Assembly: GCA_026122225.1 (NCBI GenBank)
Contig: JANEZZ010002681.1
Coordinates: forward strand, 310,001 to 374,000
Direction: 5' to 3'
Source of the DNA: Heloderma charlesbogerti
Taxonomy: Eukaryota > Chordata > Lepidosauria > Squamata > Helodermatidae
Length of the DNA: 64,000 bases
A program made the translations under genes and the position numbers. Below, in pieces: positions 52,847-63,164 of this stretch (position 1 is the first letter of the stretch; each line of letters begins with the position of its first letter). Below the pieces are notes generated by a model that did no database searches, had not been told where the DNA came from, and saw only the letters and a program-made list of their open reading frames with translations.

Positions 52847-54574
52847 GAATAGGTGGCTATGAAAGCTAGAACAAGAAAAAAAAATCTGATTACTCATGAA
52901 TATAGAAATTCCCTGTCACAGTGCTGCCCATAAACAAATAAATGTCCTCCGAATATAAAGCAGTGTGCCCTAAACTCTTAGGGTAGTATCCAGTGTTAGC
53001 CCTACATAGAGTAGGCTCACTGAAATGAATAGGACTTCAGCTAGTCATGACTAACTGAAATCCCAGTCATTTCAATAGGTCTACTCTAAGTAGGACTAAG
53101 ATTGGATACTAGCCTTCATCCCAACGGCTAAAATATTGTCCTCACCCACCTATGAATCAATGAAATAAAGCTTTCATTGATTTATCTTGCTGATTAAATG
53201 AACTGAACTTGCAAAATATGATTACAGATCATTAATTTCCTTTTCTCTGGGAAAAATCTTCAGAAACATCACAAAGAAGTATCGGGCAGGTTTGGTATTA
53301 AAAATAATAATCTCATGCTGTTAAATTAAAGGATTGGGGATACACAGTATTGAATTTAATTCAAGCAAAGCTTTCAAAGAACATCTTGGACTTGATTCAT
53401 TATGGTGAATCAAGTGGGGTTTGCATGTGTGTTAAACTTAAATATTCAGAAAGATATTTTGAACCAATAATGTGAAGAATTTCCAAAGGTATAAGTCAGG
53501 AGAAGCTGTGCTATCATGTTTTTCTCTGTGAAAGATTAAGGCATAAGTACTGAATCATAACAGGTTTGATTGAAAGCCTAATATAATGCCATAGAAAAGA
53601 GGACAGTCAGGCCAAGGGCAAAACGCAAGAATGAGAAAAGTTCCTTTCCTTTAGTCACATTCATTTCAAAGCTGTTGTGGAGTGCTAATAGGAAATGCAG
53701 GTTGCCATGCAATGTAATAGTACACAAAGTTCTGGTGATATGTACCTCTTCTCTGCCTATAGATGGATATTCTAGCGGTGTCTGTGTGTGTGTTGAGATA
53801 TGCAAGTATTATCTGAAGCAGGGGGCCAAATTGAGATTATAGCACCATCAGGACAGTATTCTACCTGTATTTTACCAATGCACAGCTAACAGAAGGAGGG
53901 AAGGCTCCAGCATGCTTAGAAAAGGGGATGTACAAGAAATTCATTTCAGTTCATTTTTCTTCAAGGTTTACCCATTTTTCACTTTCCAAATCGAACACAG
54001 ACTCGTGCACAATCTGCAGTGGAAGCCCAGACATATCTAAGCTTGCAATGTGATTTGTGGACCCCCAAAATAAATAAAAATGCATTCAACAGCATGCGTG
54101 CATTTGCAAAATGTGCACAAATATGCTTTAATATGGTTTGTGAGCCGCCTTGGGCATGGCTTGTCATGGAAAAGTGGCATACAAATACATTAATAATAAT
54201 CATGATGCAGTGAAGCCTGAAAGTTGGGTTAAAAATCTGTTAAGGGTGCAATGGGATTGCCCCCAGGTGTTGTCTGGGGGGCCACAGGATACTAAGGATT
54301 TTCATCCCTGAGGCCATAGACAGAGCTACAACCTCAGAGGTGAACCCCCCACTCCTCGGATCTTTGACTCACACTGAGTCTTCATTGGGCTGATTTAGTT
54401 CACTTCCATAGTGTTTTTGTTTTCTAAAGATTTTTTGGGGGCGGGGGAGATGTTTTCCAAGCTTGCTATTTCCCCAAGCCTGCTGATGCCTCCTTCTTGT
54501 GCTTGGACAATGCTGTTTAGGGGTCCATAAGGGATCCGTGCTAGAAGGATGACTTTGCTTTTAGTATATAGAAC
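52847..54574. other. Intergenic sequence, mostly unrecognised
   Basis: 54130-54190 (TGAGCCGCCTTGGGCATGGC) is a LINE-like tail. AAAGGGGATGTACAAG near 53920 resembles a hAT end but has no partner. No gene. Confidence 0.45.
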
Positions 54575-57500
54575 TGGCATTTGTTGTTGTTGTTGTTAAG
54601 TCGTTCAGTCGTGTCCGACTCTTCATGACCCCATGGACCACAGCACGCCAGGCCTTCCTGTCCTGCGTTCTCTCCCGGAGCGTGCTCAAGTTCATATTCA
54701 TTGCATTGGTGATGCTATCTAGCCATCTCATCCTCTGCCGTCCCCTTCTCCTTTTGCCTTCAGTCTTTCCCAGCATCAGGGTCTTTTCCAGGGAGTTTTC
54801 TCTTCGCATTAGGTGGCCAAAATATTGGAGCTTCAGCTTCATTATCTGTCCTTCCAATGAGCACTCAGGGTTGATTTCCTTTAGGATGGACTGATTTGAC
54901 CTCCTTGCAGTCCAGGGGACTCGTAAGAGTCTTCTCCAGCACCACAGTTCGAAAGCATCAATTCTTCGGCACTCAGCCTTCCTTATAGTCCAGCTCTCAC
55001 AGCCATACATTACTACTGGGAAAACCATAGCTTTGATTAGACGGACCTTTGTCGGCAAGGTGATGTCTCTGCTTCTTACTATGCTGTCTAGGTTGGCCAT
55101 AGCTTTCCTCCCAAGGAGCAAGCGTCTTTTAATTTCATGGCTACAGTCACCGTCTGCGGTGATCTTGGAGCCCAAGAAAGTAAAATCTGTCACTGCTTCC
55201 ATTTCTTCCCCTTCTATATGCCAGGAAGTGATAGGGCCAGATGACATGATCTTAGTTTTTTTAATGTTGAGTTTCAAACCAGCTTTTGCACTCTCCTCTT
55301 TCACCCTCAACAAGAGGCTCTTGAGATCCTCTTCACTTTCTGCCATTAGGGTGGTATCGTCTGCATATCGGAGGTTGTTGATAATTCTCCCGGCAATCTT
55401 AATTCCGACCTCTGATTCATCCAACCCGGCATTTCTCATGATGTACTCTGCATATAAGTTAAATAAGCAGGGGGACAATATGCAGCCTTGTCGTACTCCT
55501 TTCCCAAGTTTGAACCACTCGGTTGTTCCATGTCTGGTTCTTACTGTTGCTTCTTGACCCTCGTACAGGTTTCTCAGGAGACAGGTAAGGTGGTCTGGTA
55601 CTCCCATCACTTTAAGGATTTGCCACAGTTTGTTGTGATCCACACAATCAAAGGCTTTAGCATAGTCAATGAAGCAGAAATAGACGTTTTTCTGGAATTC
55701 TCTTGCTTTCTCCATGATGCAGCGAATGTTGGCGATTTGATCTCTAGTTCCTCTGCCTCTTCGAAACCCAGCTTGTACTTCCGGTAGTTCTCGGTTCGCA
55801 TACTGCTGAAGCCTAGCTTGTAGGATTTTGAGCATCACCTTGCTGGCATGTGAAATGAGCGCAATTGTGCGGTAGTTTGAACACTCTTTGGCGTTGCCCT
55901 TCTTTGGAATTGGAATGTAAACTGACCTTTTCCAGTCTTGTGGCCACTGTTGAGTGTTCCAGATTTGTTGGCATATTGAATGCAGCACTTTAACAGCATC
56001 ATCTTTTAGGATTTTAAATAGCTCAGCTGGAATACTGTCATCTCCGCTAGCTTTGTTGTTACTAATGCTTCCTAAGGCCCACTTGACTTCACTCTCGAGG
56101 ATGTCCGGCTCAAGTTCAGTGACCGCACTATCATGGCTATCAGGGACATTCAGATCTTTCCTGTAGAGTTCTTCTGTGTATTCTTGCCACCTCTTCTTAA
56201 TCTCATCTGCTTCTGTTAGGTCCCTGCCTTCTTTGTCCTTTATCATGCCCGTCTTTGCACAAAACGTTCCCTTGAGATCTCCGATTTTCTTGAAGAGATC
56301 TCTAGTCTTTCCCATTCTGTTGTTTTCCTCGATTTCTTTGCATTGTTCATTTAAGAAGGTCTTCTTGTCTCTCCTTGCTATTCTCTGGAACTCTGCATTC
56401 ATTTGGGTATATCTTCCCCTTTCTCCCTTGCTTTTCGCTTCCCTTCTTTCGTGAGCTACTTGTAAAGCCTCATCAGACAGCCACTTGGCTTTCTTGCATT
56501 TCTTTTTCTTTGGGATGGATTTCATTGCTGCCTCTTGAACAATGTTACAGACCTCCGTCCATAGTTCCTCAGGCACTCTGTCTATCAGGTCTAATCCCTG
56601 AAATCTATTCCTCACCTCCACTGTATATTCATCAGGGATATGATTTAGGTCATACCTGAATGGTTTAGTGGTTTTCCCGACGTTCTTCAATTTAAGCCGA
56701 AATTTTGCAAGAAGCAGCTCATGATCTGAGCCACAGCCAGCTCCAGGTCTTGTTTTTACTGACTGTATGGAGCTTCTCCATCTTTGGCTGCAGAGGACAT
56801 AATCAATCTGATTTCTATATTGACCATCTGGTGACGTCCATGTGTAGAGTCGCCTCTTGTGCTGTTGGAAAAGAGTGTTTGCTATGATCAGCATGTTCTC
56901 TTGGCAAAACTCTATTAGCTTTTGTCCTGCTTCATTTTGTACACCAAGGCCATGCCTGCCTGTTATCCCGGTGATTTCTTGACTTCCTACTTTAGCATTC
57001 CAATCCCCTATGATGAAGAGGACATCATTTTTTGGTGTTAGTTCTAGAAGGTGTTGTAGGTCTTCATAGAACCGATCAACCTCAGCTTCTTCGGCCTCAG
57101 TGGTTGGGGCATAGACTTGAATTACGGTGATGTTGAATGGTTTGCCTTGGATTCGTACTGAGATCATTCTATCATTTTTAAGATTGTACCCCAGTACTGC
57201 TTTTCCCACCCTTTTGTTGACTATGAGTGCTACTCCATTTCTTCTAAGGGATTCTTGCCCACAATAGTAGATATGATGGTCACCTGAATTAAATTCGCCC
57301 ATGCCTGTCCATTTTAGTTCGCTGATTCCCAAGATGTCGATGTTCAATCTTGCCATCTCATGTTTGACCACCTCCAACTTACCTTGATTCATTGATCTGA
57401 CATTCCAGGTTCCTAAACAATATTGTTCATTACAGCATCGGATTTTCTTTTCACCGCCAGACACATCCACAGCTGAGTGTCCTTTCGGGTTTGGCCCAGC

Positions 57501-57740
57501 CGCTTCACTCTTTCTGGCGCTACTTGGAAATACCCTCTGCTCTTCCCCAGTAGCATATTGGACACCTTCCGACCTGAGGGGCTCATCTTCCGGCGTCATC
57601 TCTTTTAGCCTTGTGATACGTTCCATGGGGTTTTCTTGGCAAGAATACTGGAGTGGGTTGCCATTTCCTTCTCCAGTGGACCACATTTTGTCAGAACTCT
57701 CTGCCATGACCTGTCCGTCTTGGGTGGCCCTGCACGGCAT
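54561..57740 (-). CDS. BovB endonuclease-reverse transcriptase polyprotein (1059 aa, read-through end)
   Basis: Same protein as at 30656-33799: N113, E141, D246/N248 and S338-D339-H340 of the endonuclease and D692 plus YADD 792-795 of the RT are all kept. By eye about 20 residues differ from copy 1 over 1,047, with no indels. The usual stop (TGA after RLND) is TTA here, so translation runs through the CAA-type tail (poly-Thr) and past the duplication for 12 extra residues to 54561. Whether the tail harms function is unknown. Several differences (for example R to C in TEVCNIV and KAECRR) are CpG-type changes. Confidence 0.93.
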   Translation of the reverse strand: MPCRATQDGQVMAESSDKMWSTGEGNGNPLQYSCQENPMERITRLKEMTPEDEPLRSEGVQYATGEEQRVFPSSARKSEAAGPNPKGHSAVDVSGGEKKIRCCNEQYCLGTWNVRSMNQGKLEVVKHEMARLNIDILGISELKWTGMGEFNSGDHHIYYCGQESLRRNGVALIVNKRVGKAVLGYNLKNDRMISVRIQGKPFNITVIQVYAPTTEAEEAEVDRFYEDLQHLLELTPKNDVLFIIGDWNAKVGSQEITGITGRHGLGVQNEAGQKLIEFCQENMLIIANTLFQQHKRRLYTWTSPDGQYRNQIDYVLCSQRWRSSIQSVKTRPGAGCGSDHELLLAKFRLKLKNVGKTTKPFRYDLNHIPDEYTVEVRNRFQGLDLIDRVPEELWTEVCNIVQEAAMKSIPKKKKCKKAKWLSDEALQVAHERREAKSKGERGRYTQMNAEFQRIARRDKKTFLNEQCKEIEENNRMGKTRDLFKKIGDLKGTFCAKTGMIKDKEGRDLTEADEIKKRWQEYTEELYRKDLNVPDSHDSAVTELEPDILESEVKWALGSISNNKASGDDSIPAELFKILKDDAVKVLHSICQQIWNTQQWPQDWKRSVYIPIPKKGNAKECSNYRTIALISHASKVMLKILQARLQQYANRELPEVQAGFRRGRGTRDQIANIRCIMEKAREFQKNVYFCFIDYAKAFDCVDHNKLWQILKVMGVPDHLTCLLRNLYEGQEATVRTRHGTTEWFKLGKGVRQGCILSPCLFNLYAEYIMRNAGLDESEVGIKIAGRIINNLRYADDTTLMAESEEDLKSLLLRVKEESAKAGLKLNIKKTKIMSSGPITSWHIEGEEMEAVTDFTFLGSKITADGDCSHEIKRRLLLGRKAMANLDSIVRSRDITLPTKVRLIKAMVFPVVMYGCESWTIRKAECRRIDAFELWCWRRLLRVPWTARRSNQSILKEINPECSLEGQIMKLKLQYFGHLMRRENSLEKTLMLGKTEGKRRRGRQRMRWLDSITNAMNMNLSTLRERTQDRKAWRAVVHGVMKSRTRLNDLTTTTTNASSIY

Positions 57741-57805
57741 AGCTTATGGCTTCACTGAGTTACGCAAGCCCCTTCTCCACAACAAGGCAGTGATCCATGA
57801 AGGGG
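54585..57805 (-). mobile_element. RTE-BovB LINE, full-length copy 2
   Basis: The 5' end is at the right (complement of CCCCTTCATGG at 57805) and the 3' CAA-rich tail at the left. The perfect target duplication TGGCATTTGT occurs at 54575-54584 and 57806-57815. The length is the same as copy 1 (3,221 bp). One intact frame. The clear duplication and the low divergence from copy 1 indicate recent insertion. Confidence 0.95.
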
Positions 57806-57815
57806 TGGCATTTGT

Positions 57816-59036
57816 ACTGGAGTTTAAGTTCTGTTATCCAATGTTTGGCTGAAAATAGAGATATGAAGCCATAAGCCAGTGTTTGGCTAAAATAGGGATA
57901 GAATCAATCAATCAATCAATCAATCAAAACAGCTTAGGGTGTAATTTAGGTCAATGGGGGAAAGGAATGGGAGGGAAAGGATTAGACCTGGTGCTCAGTG
58001 CCACTGTTCCGATCCAGCCTTCTGCACCTGCTTTATTTAAAACTAAATTAAAATGTAAAGGGGGGGTCTCCGGTGCGACATGAAGTTGCACCCTAATTGA
58101 AGCTAACTATTTCATTAATTCATTCATTCATTCATCATTCATTCATTTATTATATTTCTATACCACCCAATAGCTGAAGCTCCCTGGGCAATGTATAAAG
58201 ATTAAAACCTTAAAATACTTTATACAAACAATTTACATTAAAAAATAAACACATATAAACGAACAGCTAGGATGTGCAACACTGGGAATTCTGTTACATT
58301 TACACCTGACCAGATTCCACAGCATTTTTGTTCCAGTAAGTGACAGTGGATTGTAGTGCATTTTATATTTCTGATTCTGGAAATATTTTGCACTTTTTTT
58401 CAGGCTCTACCATTTGCACACATTGTAATTCTCATAGTTCTTTTTTAAAATGGGATCTTGACATTTGCACAAATATTGCCACATTTTTTAAAAAACCAAA
58501 TACACCACTATGATTTATTGGTGATCTTGTGCAAGTGACCATGATCTGAAGTCCACCAGTCTGCTATGTAGCCCTGCAGAGGCATATTCCCCCTCTTGTT
58601 AATATCCTTGTCAATTTCATCTTCTCCACACACTACTTCATTTAGCACAGCAGAGCTATATCTGGTACTTGTCAAAGAACTTGTCAGTTTCATCCTCCAC
58701 TTTGGCACTTCCTGAGTAAAGGCAGCTGCAGGGGCAGGGGTGGGGAGGAATTGACACCCCCCACCCAACCTGGAATCTGTGTATTGGCTCGACTCACTAC
58801 AGATTGAGTTGACACCAGTGGGGGGAACTGGAATGAAATCCACAGGGCCAAATTGGAAAAAAAATCTGTCGAGCTTTCACCCCACTAACAGAATTCTCAT
58901 ACAGTACTTCTCTACACCACACACAGATACGCACATATATCTAAAACAATTATAAATCAACAGTAAGAGAGATCAAATGTTAAATATTACATTGGAGTTA
59001 GGAAGGTGGGCTTCAGTCTTGAACTTCAGACATGTG
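57816..59036. other. Intergenic sequence with simple repeats and a LINE-like tail
   Basis: (AATC)n at 57902-57927; (ATTC)n at 58110-58145; then TTTCTATACCACCCAATAGC (58154-58220), an inverted LINE 3' tail like 5890. The rest is unrecognised. Confidence 0.5.
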
Positions 59037-59044
59037 CTCAAGAT

Positions 59045-60409
59045 TAGGAATGTATGTATGTGTAAAATCAGTTCCTCTGTGTTTTGCTGATTGTCAGGCA
59101 CCTTTCGTTCAATTGTCTGCCCATTGTCAGAATTGGATTTTTTTTAGTTTCATTTGCATTTGCACAAATTCACACATGGAAATAGGGATGTACGAAAGTC
59201 ACTTACCTTTTCGCGGATTGTGTTCGTGGTGGTGGGGGAGGTGCTCCGTCCCTCGCCCTGGAATCCTCAATGGGGGGGGAGGTGATCTGGTCCTCCCCAC
59301 CGGAATCCTGCCGGGCTGACTCTGCTCTACAGCAGCTCCACGGAGCAGCCGGCCAGGTCCATCCGCAGCCGGATTTCCGGCCACAGACTGGCTGATGTGG
59401 ACGCAAGTGGCAGCTGCTGTAGCGGCCGCCATTTGCGTCCAGCCATGCAGCCGTGATAGGCTACGTAGGTCTTTACGTAGCCTATCACGGCTGGGGGGGG
59501 AAAGGCGTACACAAATGGCGGCTACAGCAGCTGCCATTTGCGTTCCCTATTTTTCGCCGTTCTAGCCTACGTAAATATTTACGTAGGCCATTACGGCGGG
59601 GAAAAAAAGGGAACTGCAAATAGCGTAGTGGGTTCTATTTGTGTTTCTTTCTTTTTTTTTGCCGTAAAAGCCTACGTAAATATTTACGTAGGATAAAACG
59701 GCGAAAAAAAAAGAAGGCAAATAGCGCCCACTACACTATTTGCAATTCCCCTTTTTTTTCGCCGTAATTGCCTATGTAAATATTTACATAGGCTAGAACG
59801 GCGAAAAATAGGGAACGCAAATGGCGGCTGCCGTAGCCGCCGCCATTTGCGTATGCTGGGTTTTTTGGGGGGGGGGTTAGCCGTGATAGGCTACGTAAAT
59901 TCTTACATAGCCTATCACAGCTGCAAGGACGGCAATGGTGGCCACAGCAGCCTGGCCACAGCCAGCCAGGAGACCAGCCACCGCCGCCAGAGCCACCACC
60001 GCCGCCTCTGGAACCGCTGCCACCGAATCCACTGTATCTGCTCCAGGTAAGTTCCATCCCGGGGGATTCCTTGGGGGTGTAGGGGACCGTTCTGCCATGG
60101 ATTCTGGGAGGGCCGGATTCCGGGCTCACTGGAATCCGTGGCAGAATTCTCTGCCATCCCTACATGGAAAAATGTGCAGATTCCCCCAAAATGTGCATTT
60201 TCACACTTTAGCCTATGGGGAAAATGCTCAATTTTGCATATTTTTTAATGACAAAATTTGCACAAAATTTAGCAAAGTTCGAAAAATGGTCCACAAGTCT
60301 GCAGAATTTGCCTGACAGGGGAAAAGCTGGCCCACTGCAGAATCCATGGGTCAGATTCATGAAAATCTGAACTCATTTGGTTCCATTGTGGATTTCTCAG
60401 ACATCCCTA
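59045..60409. mobile_element. hAT-like element of another family, host of a nested type-A hAT
   Basis: Ends TAGGAATGTATGTATG and TTTCTCAGACATCCCTA. Flanks CTCAAGAT (59037-59044) and CTCAAGAC (60410-60417) match at 7/8. Its own sequence is 59045-59182 and 60171-60409, with AAAATGTGCA-type words. The element at 44533-44941 is a relative. Confidence 0.75.
59183..60162 (+). mobile_element. Non-autonomous hAT, type A, nested
   Basis: Ends are TAGGGATGTACGAAAG and TTCTCTGCCATCCCTA. The perfect duplication CATGGAAA occurs at 59175-59182 and 60163-60170. Left arm with two GGAATCC blocks. A compound palindrome spans about 59450-59925 with paired GCCTACGTAAATATTTACGT units. The right arm starts CAATGGTGGCCACAGC and reaches AGGTAAGT at 60045-60052. 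Confidence 0.94.
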
Positions 60410-60417
60410 CTCAAGAC

Positions 60418-60853
60418 CCACCTCTTCATGCAGACTTTCCCTTAAGGATGTCCTAGCCAGTATGGTTTTAGCTGACTAGTGGTTATCTTACTCTTTTTGT
60501 TGTATTTTATTTCATATTATTTTTTGTATCATTTCTGTAAACTGCTTTGATAGCCCACTGGAAAGTGACACATAAATCTATGTAACAAATAAAAATAAAA
60601 CATAATAAATATATTGGTTAGAGCTCCCCACTTCTTGAGGTGGTCTGGAGTCCTAAGGCAGTTCTACAATATTAGTTTTCTTTCTGAGTACTAAAGAGTT
60701 CTTTGTTAAAATAATAATAATAATAATAATAATAATAATTTAATCATTTATGTCTTCCTTTTAAAATAGGAGAACCATATCAATTTGGTATCAATCAACT
60801 ATATAAGTAGATCAGTTGAGAAGTAACAAGCAAGCTGGAACATCTTCAAGGCT
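60418..60853. other. Intergenic sequence with an (AAT)n run
   Basis: AAT units at 60710-60740 and a LINE-like tail near 60535-60600 (AAACTGCTTTGATAGCCCAC). Nothing else. Confidence 0.5.
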
Positions 60854-61352
60854 GTGCAAGTTTGAGGCCTACACAGGCAAAGGGGAAAAAACAAACAAAC
60901 AAACAAACAAAAAACTTAGGCTTAGAGGACTGGAATTTTTTGTTGGGAGGGGGTTTCCTTTTCCCGGTTAAGTTTCAGTTTCATTTCCCTAGGTAAATTT
61001 CATTTCTTCAGGTTTGAAACAGTACTTTCAGTTTTGAGGGAGAAGGGTAGATAGAGTGAGAGATCCAAGAAGAGCAAAGTCAGGGAGACCAGAGCCTGAA
61101 GAAGGAGCAGGAAGCAGCAGCCTGGAAAAGTCTAAGTGCAGCTAAGGTAAAGGAACTTGTTTTTTGCAACTTTTATTTTCTCTTAATGCCTTTTGTATCT
61201 GCTCTATTATGCAAGTACTTTTAGTTGTGATTTGCTTGCTTTCCCTTACCAGTAAACTGTTGTGGTTAAACGCTGCATCTAGTGTGCCAATCACCCCATG
61301 CCCACAGCCTAAACTTCACATTACTGGAAAAGGGAAGGTAAAAGAAGGAAAG
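60854..61352 (+). repeat. LTR-like unit, second copy, abutting an L2 frame
   Basis: It shares most of its length with the reverse complement of 21628-22202: TGTGCAAGTTTGAGGCCTA, GTTTCAGTTTCATTTCCC, CAGGGAGACCAGAGCCTGAA, CTGTTGTGGTTAAACGCTGC and GTAAAAGAAGGAAAGTGGGA. Similarity stops after GGGACTCT (about 61362), and an L2-like frame starts at 61387. It is either a truncated LTR copy beside an L2, or both copies derive from the 5' region of that L2 family. It contains a CAAA run at 60890-60912. Confidence 0.5.
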
Positions 61353-61386
61353 TGGGACTCTTAAAGACTGGCCAGGTAAGGAGAAC

Positions 61387-62196
61387 ATGGCCCAGACAGT
61401 TAATGGCCATGGTGGTTGCCCCACCAGCCTGCCTTCTAGTCTCCGGATGATGCTTTTAAATGCCACATCAGTTCAGAAGAATACCCCCGCCACCCCCATC
61501 TATGACTTAATAGTGGATGAGGCAGCTGATCTGGCATGTATAACTGAGACCTGGTTGGGTGAGCAGGGAGGAGTCAGTCTCTCCCAGCTATGCCTACGAG
61601 GGTACTTCGTCCAGCATCAGGGAAGGCTTGAAGGCCAGGGAGCGGGTGTTGCTGAGGTCTATAGGAATTCCATCTCCCTCTGCAGGCTCCCTGTCCACAT
61701 GACTACTGGTCTGGAGCAGTTGCACCTTGTGATGGGTCAGCAGGACAGATTAAGGATTCTGTTGGTGTACCGCCCACCCTGCAGATCAAAAGATTCCCTA
61801 GGTGTGTTGACAGAGGTGGTCTCGGGTGTGCTGCTGAGATCTCCCAGACTGTTGGTTCTGGGAGATGTCACCATTCACACTAAGGACACCTTGTCTGGGG
61901 CGGCTCAGGTTATCATGGTCTCTATGACAGCCATGGGACTGTCCCAACATGTCATTGGCCCAACACATGTAGTGGGGCATATTCTATACCTGGTTTTCTC
62001 AACTGGACATGGAGATGGTGATCTGAAGGTGGGGGACTTTGTATCAGTCCCTTTGTCATGATCAGATTACTGCCTGCTGAGGTTTAGACTTATAGTAGCT
62101 TTTCCCCTCTGCAAGGGTGGGGGACCTATTAAGATTCCATCCCCAGAGGCTAATGGATCTGGATAGTTTCCAGAGGCCTGGGGGGGTGGTCCTGGC
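61387..62196 (+). pseudogene. L2-group LINE, endonuclease part (interrupted)
   Basis: The frame 61387-62061 has LLNATSVQKN, LACITETWLGEQGGVSLSQL (endonuclease Glu), ILLVYRPPC, RLLVLGDVTIHT (the expected D-x-N motif is changed to V-T) and LSQHVIGPTHVVGHILYLVF. This is the APE endonuclease of an L2/CR1-group LINE. TGA at 62059-62061 ends the frame where SDYCLL (the SDH motif with His changed to Tyr) continues in the same phase. After 62196 the hAT intervenes, and the region between the endonuclease and the LDESDYLDPFQSGF block of the RT is missing. Dead copy. Confidence 0.8.
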
Positions 62197-63164
62197 TAGG
62201 GATGGCGGAGAATTTCTCCCCGAAACTTCGGGGGCCCGAGCGCCAACATGTTCGGCCCCCTGAACAAGTTTCGGGGAGAAATCCTCCGCCCCCCCGCCCC
62301 CCGCCCCCCCCCGGGATGGGACTTACCTTCCCTGAATGTCCCTCCCACCGGCGGGTCCAGCTGGCGGTTCGTCGGGTGTTCGAGCGGGGTGGGAGCAGCA
62401 GCCGGTCTTTCGACCGGCTGCCGCCCCCGCCATTGCAATCAAAGAAAAAAAAAAAAGTCCCCTGATAGGTTACGTGACGATTCACGCAGCCTATCACGGC
62501 TATATCTGCAAAGTCAGCTGTGATAGGCTACGTGAATCGTCACGTAGCCTATCACGGGTGACTTAAAAAAAAAAAAAAAGTGTGTACGGATAATGGCGGC
62601 CCCCATAGGGAGCCGCCATTCCCGTTCCTTATTTGGTCGCTGTAGTCTACGTAAATGTTTACGTAGACTACGGCGAAAATAAGGGCAACGCTATTTGCGT
62701 TGTCCTTATTTTTGCCGTAGTCTACGTAAACATTTACGTAGACTACAGTGACTAAATAAGGAAAGCGAATGGCGGCTCCCTATGGGGGCCGCCATTCGCG
62801 TATGCGCTTTTTTTTTTTTAAAGTCACCCGTGATAGGCTACGTGACGATTCACGTAGCCTATCACGGCTGACTTTGCAGATCTAGCCGTGATAGGCTACG
62901 TGAATCGTCACATAGCCTATCAGGGGGCATTTTTTTTAAAAAAAAAAGCTTTCGCGTTCACGGCCGGGCGAGGCGGGAAGCCTCCCCCCCGGCCTGAATT
63001 TCAGCCGGGGCGAGGTGGGAAGCCTCCCCCCTGGCCTGAATTTCGGCCGGGGCGAGGCGGGAAGCCTCCCCCCCGGCCTGAACTTCGCGGGGGGAGCAGC
63101 GAAGCGCCTCCCCCCCACCGCGAACGTCCTTCGACAAAAGGTAAGGGACTTTCGTCCACCCCTA
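62197..63164 (-). mobile_element. Non-autonomous hAT, type B
   Basis: Left end TAGGGATGGCGGAGAATTTC, right end CTTTCGTCCACCCCTA. The compound palindrome spans 62455-62935 with both arms well preserved. Three CGGCCTGAATTTC repeats lie in the GC-rich arm. GGTAAGT-type motifs at both ends (CTTACC at 62322; GGTAAGG at 63140). The flanks GTCCTGGC and CTCTTGGA match at only 5/8, and L2 sequence is missing at the junction, so a deletion probably accompanied or followed the insertion. Confidence 0.9.

Noticed and set aside
53920..54250. Possible further hAT beginning GGGGATGTACAAG
   Set aside because: No matching CATCCCTA end and no octamer duplication were found downstream.
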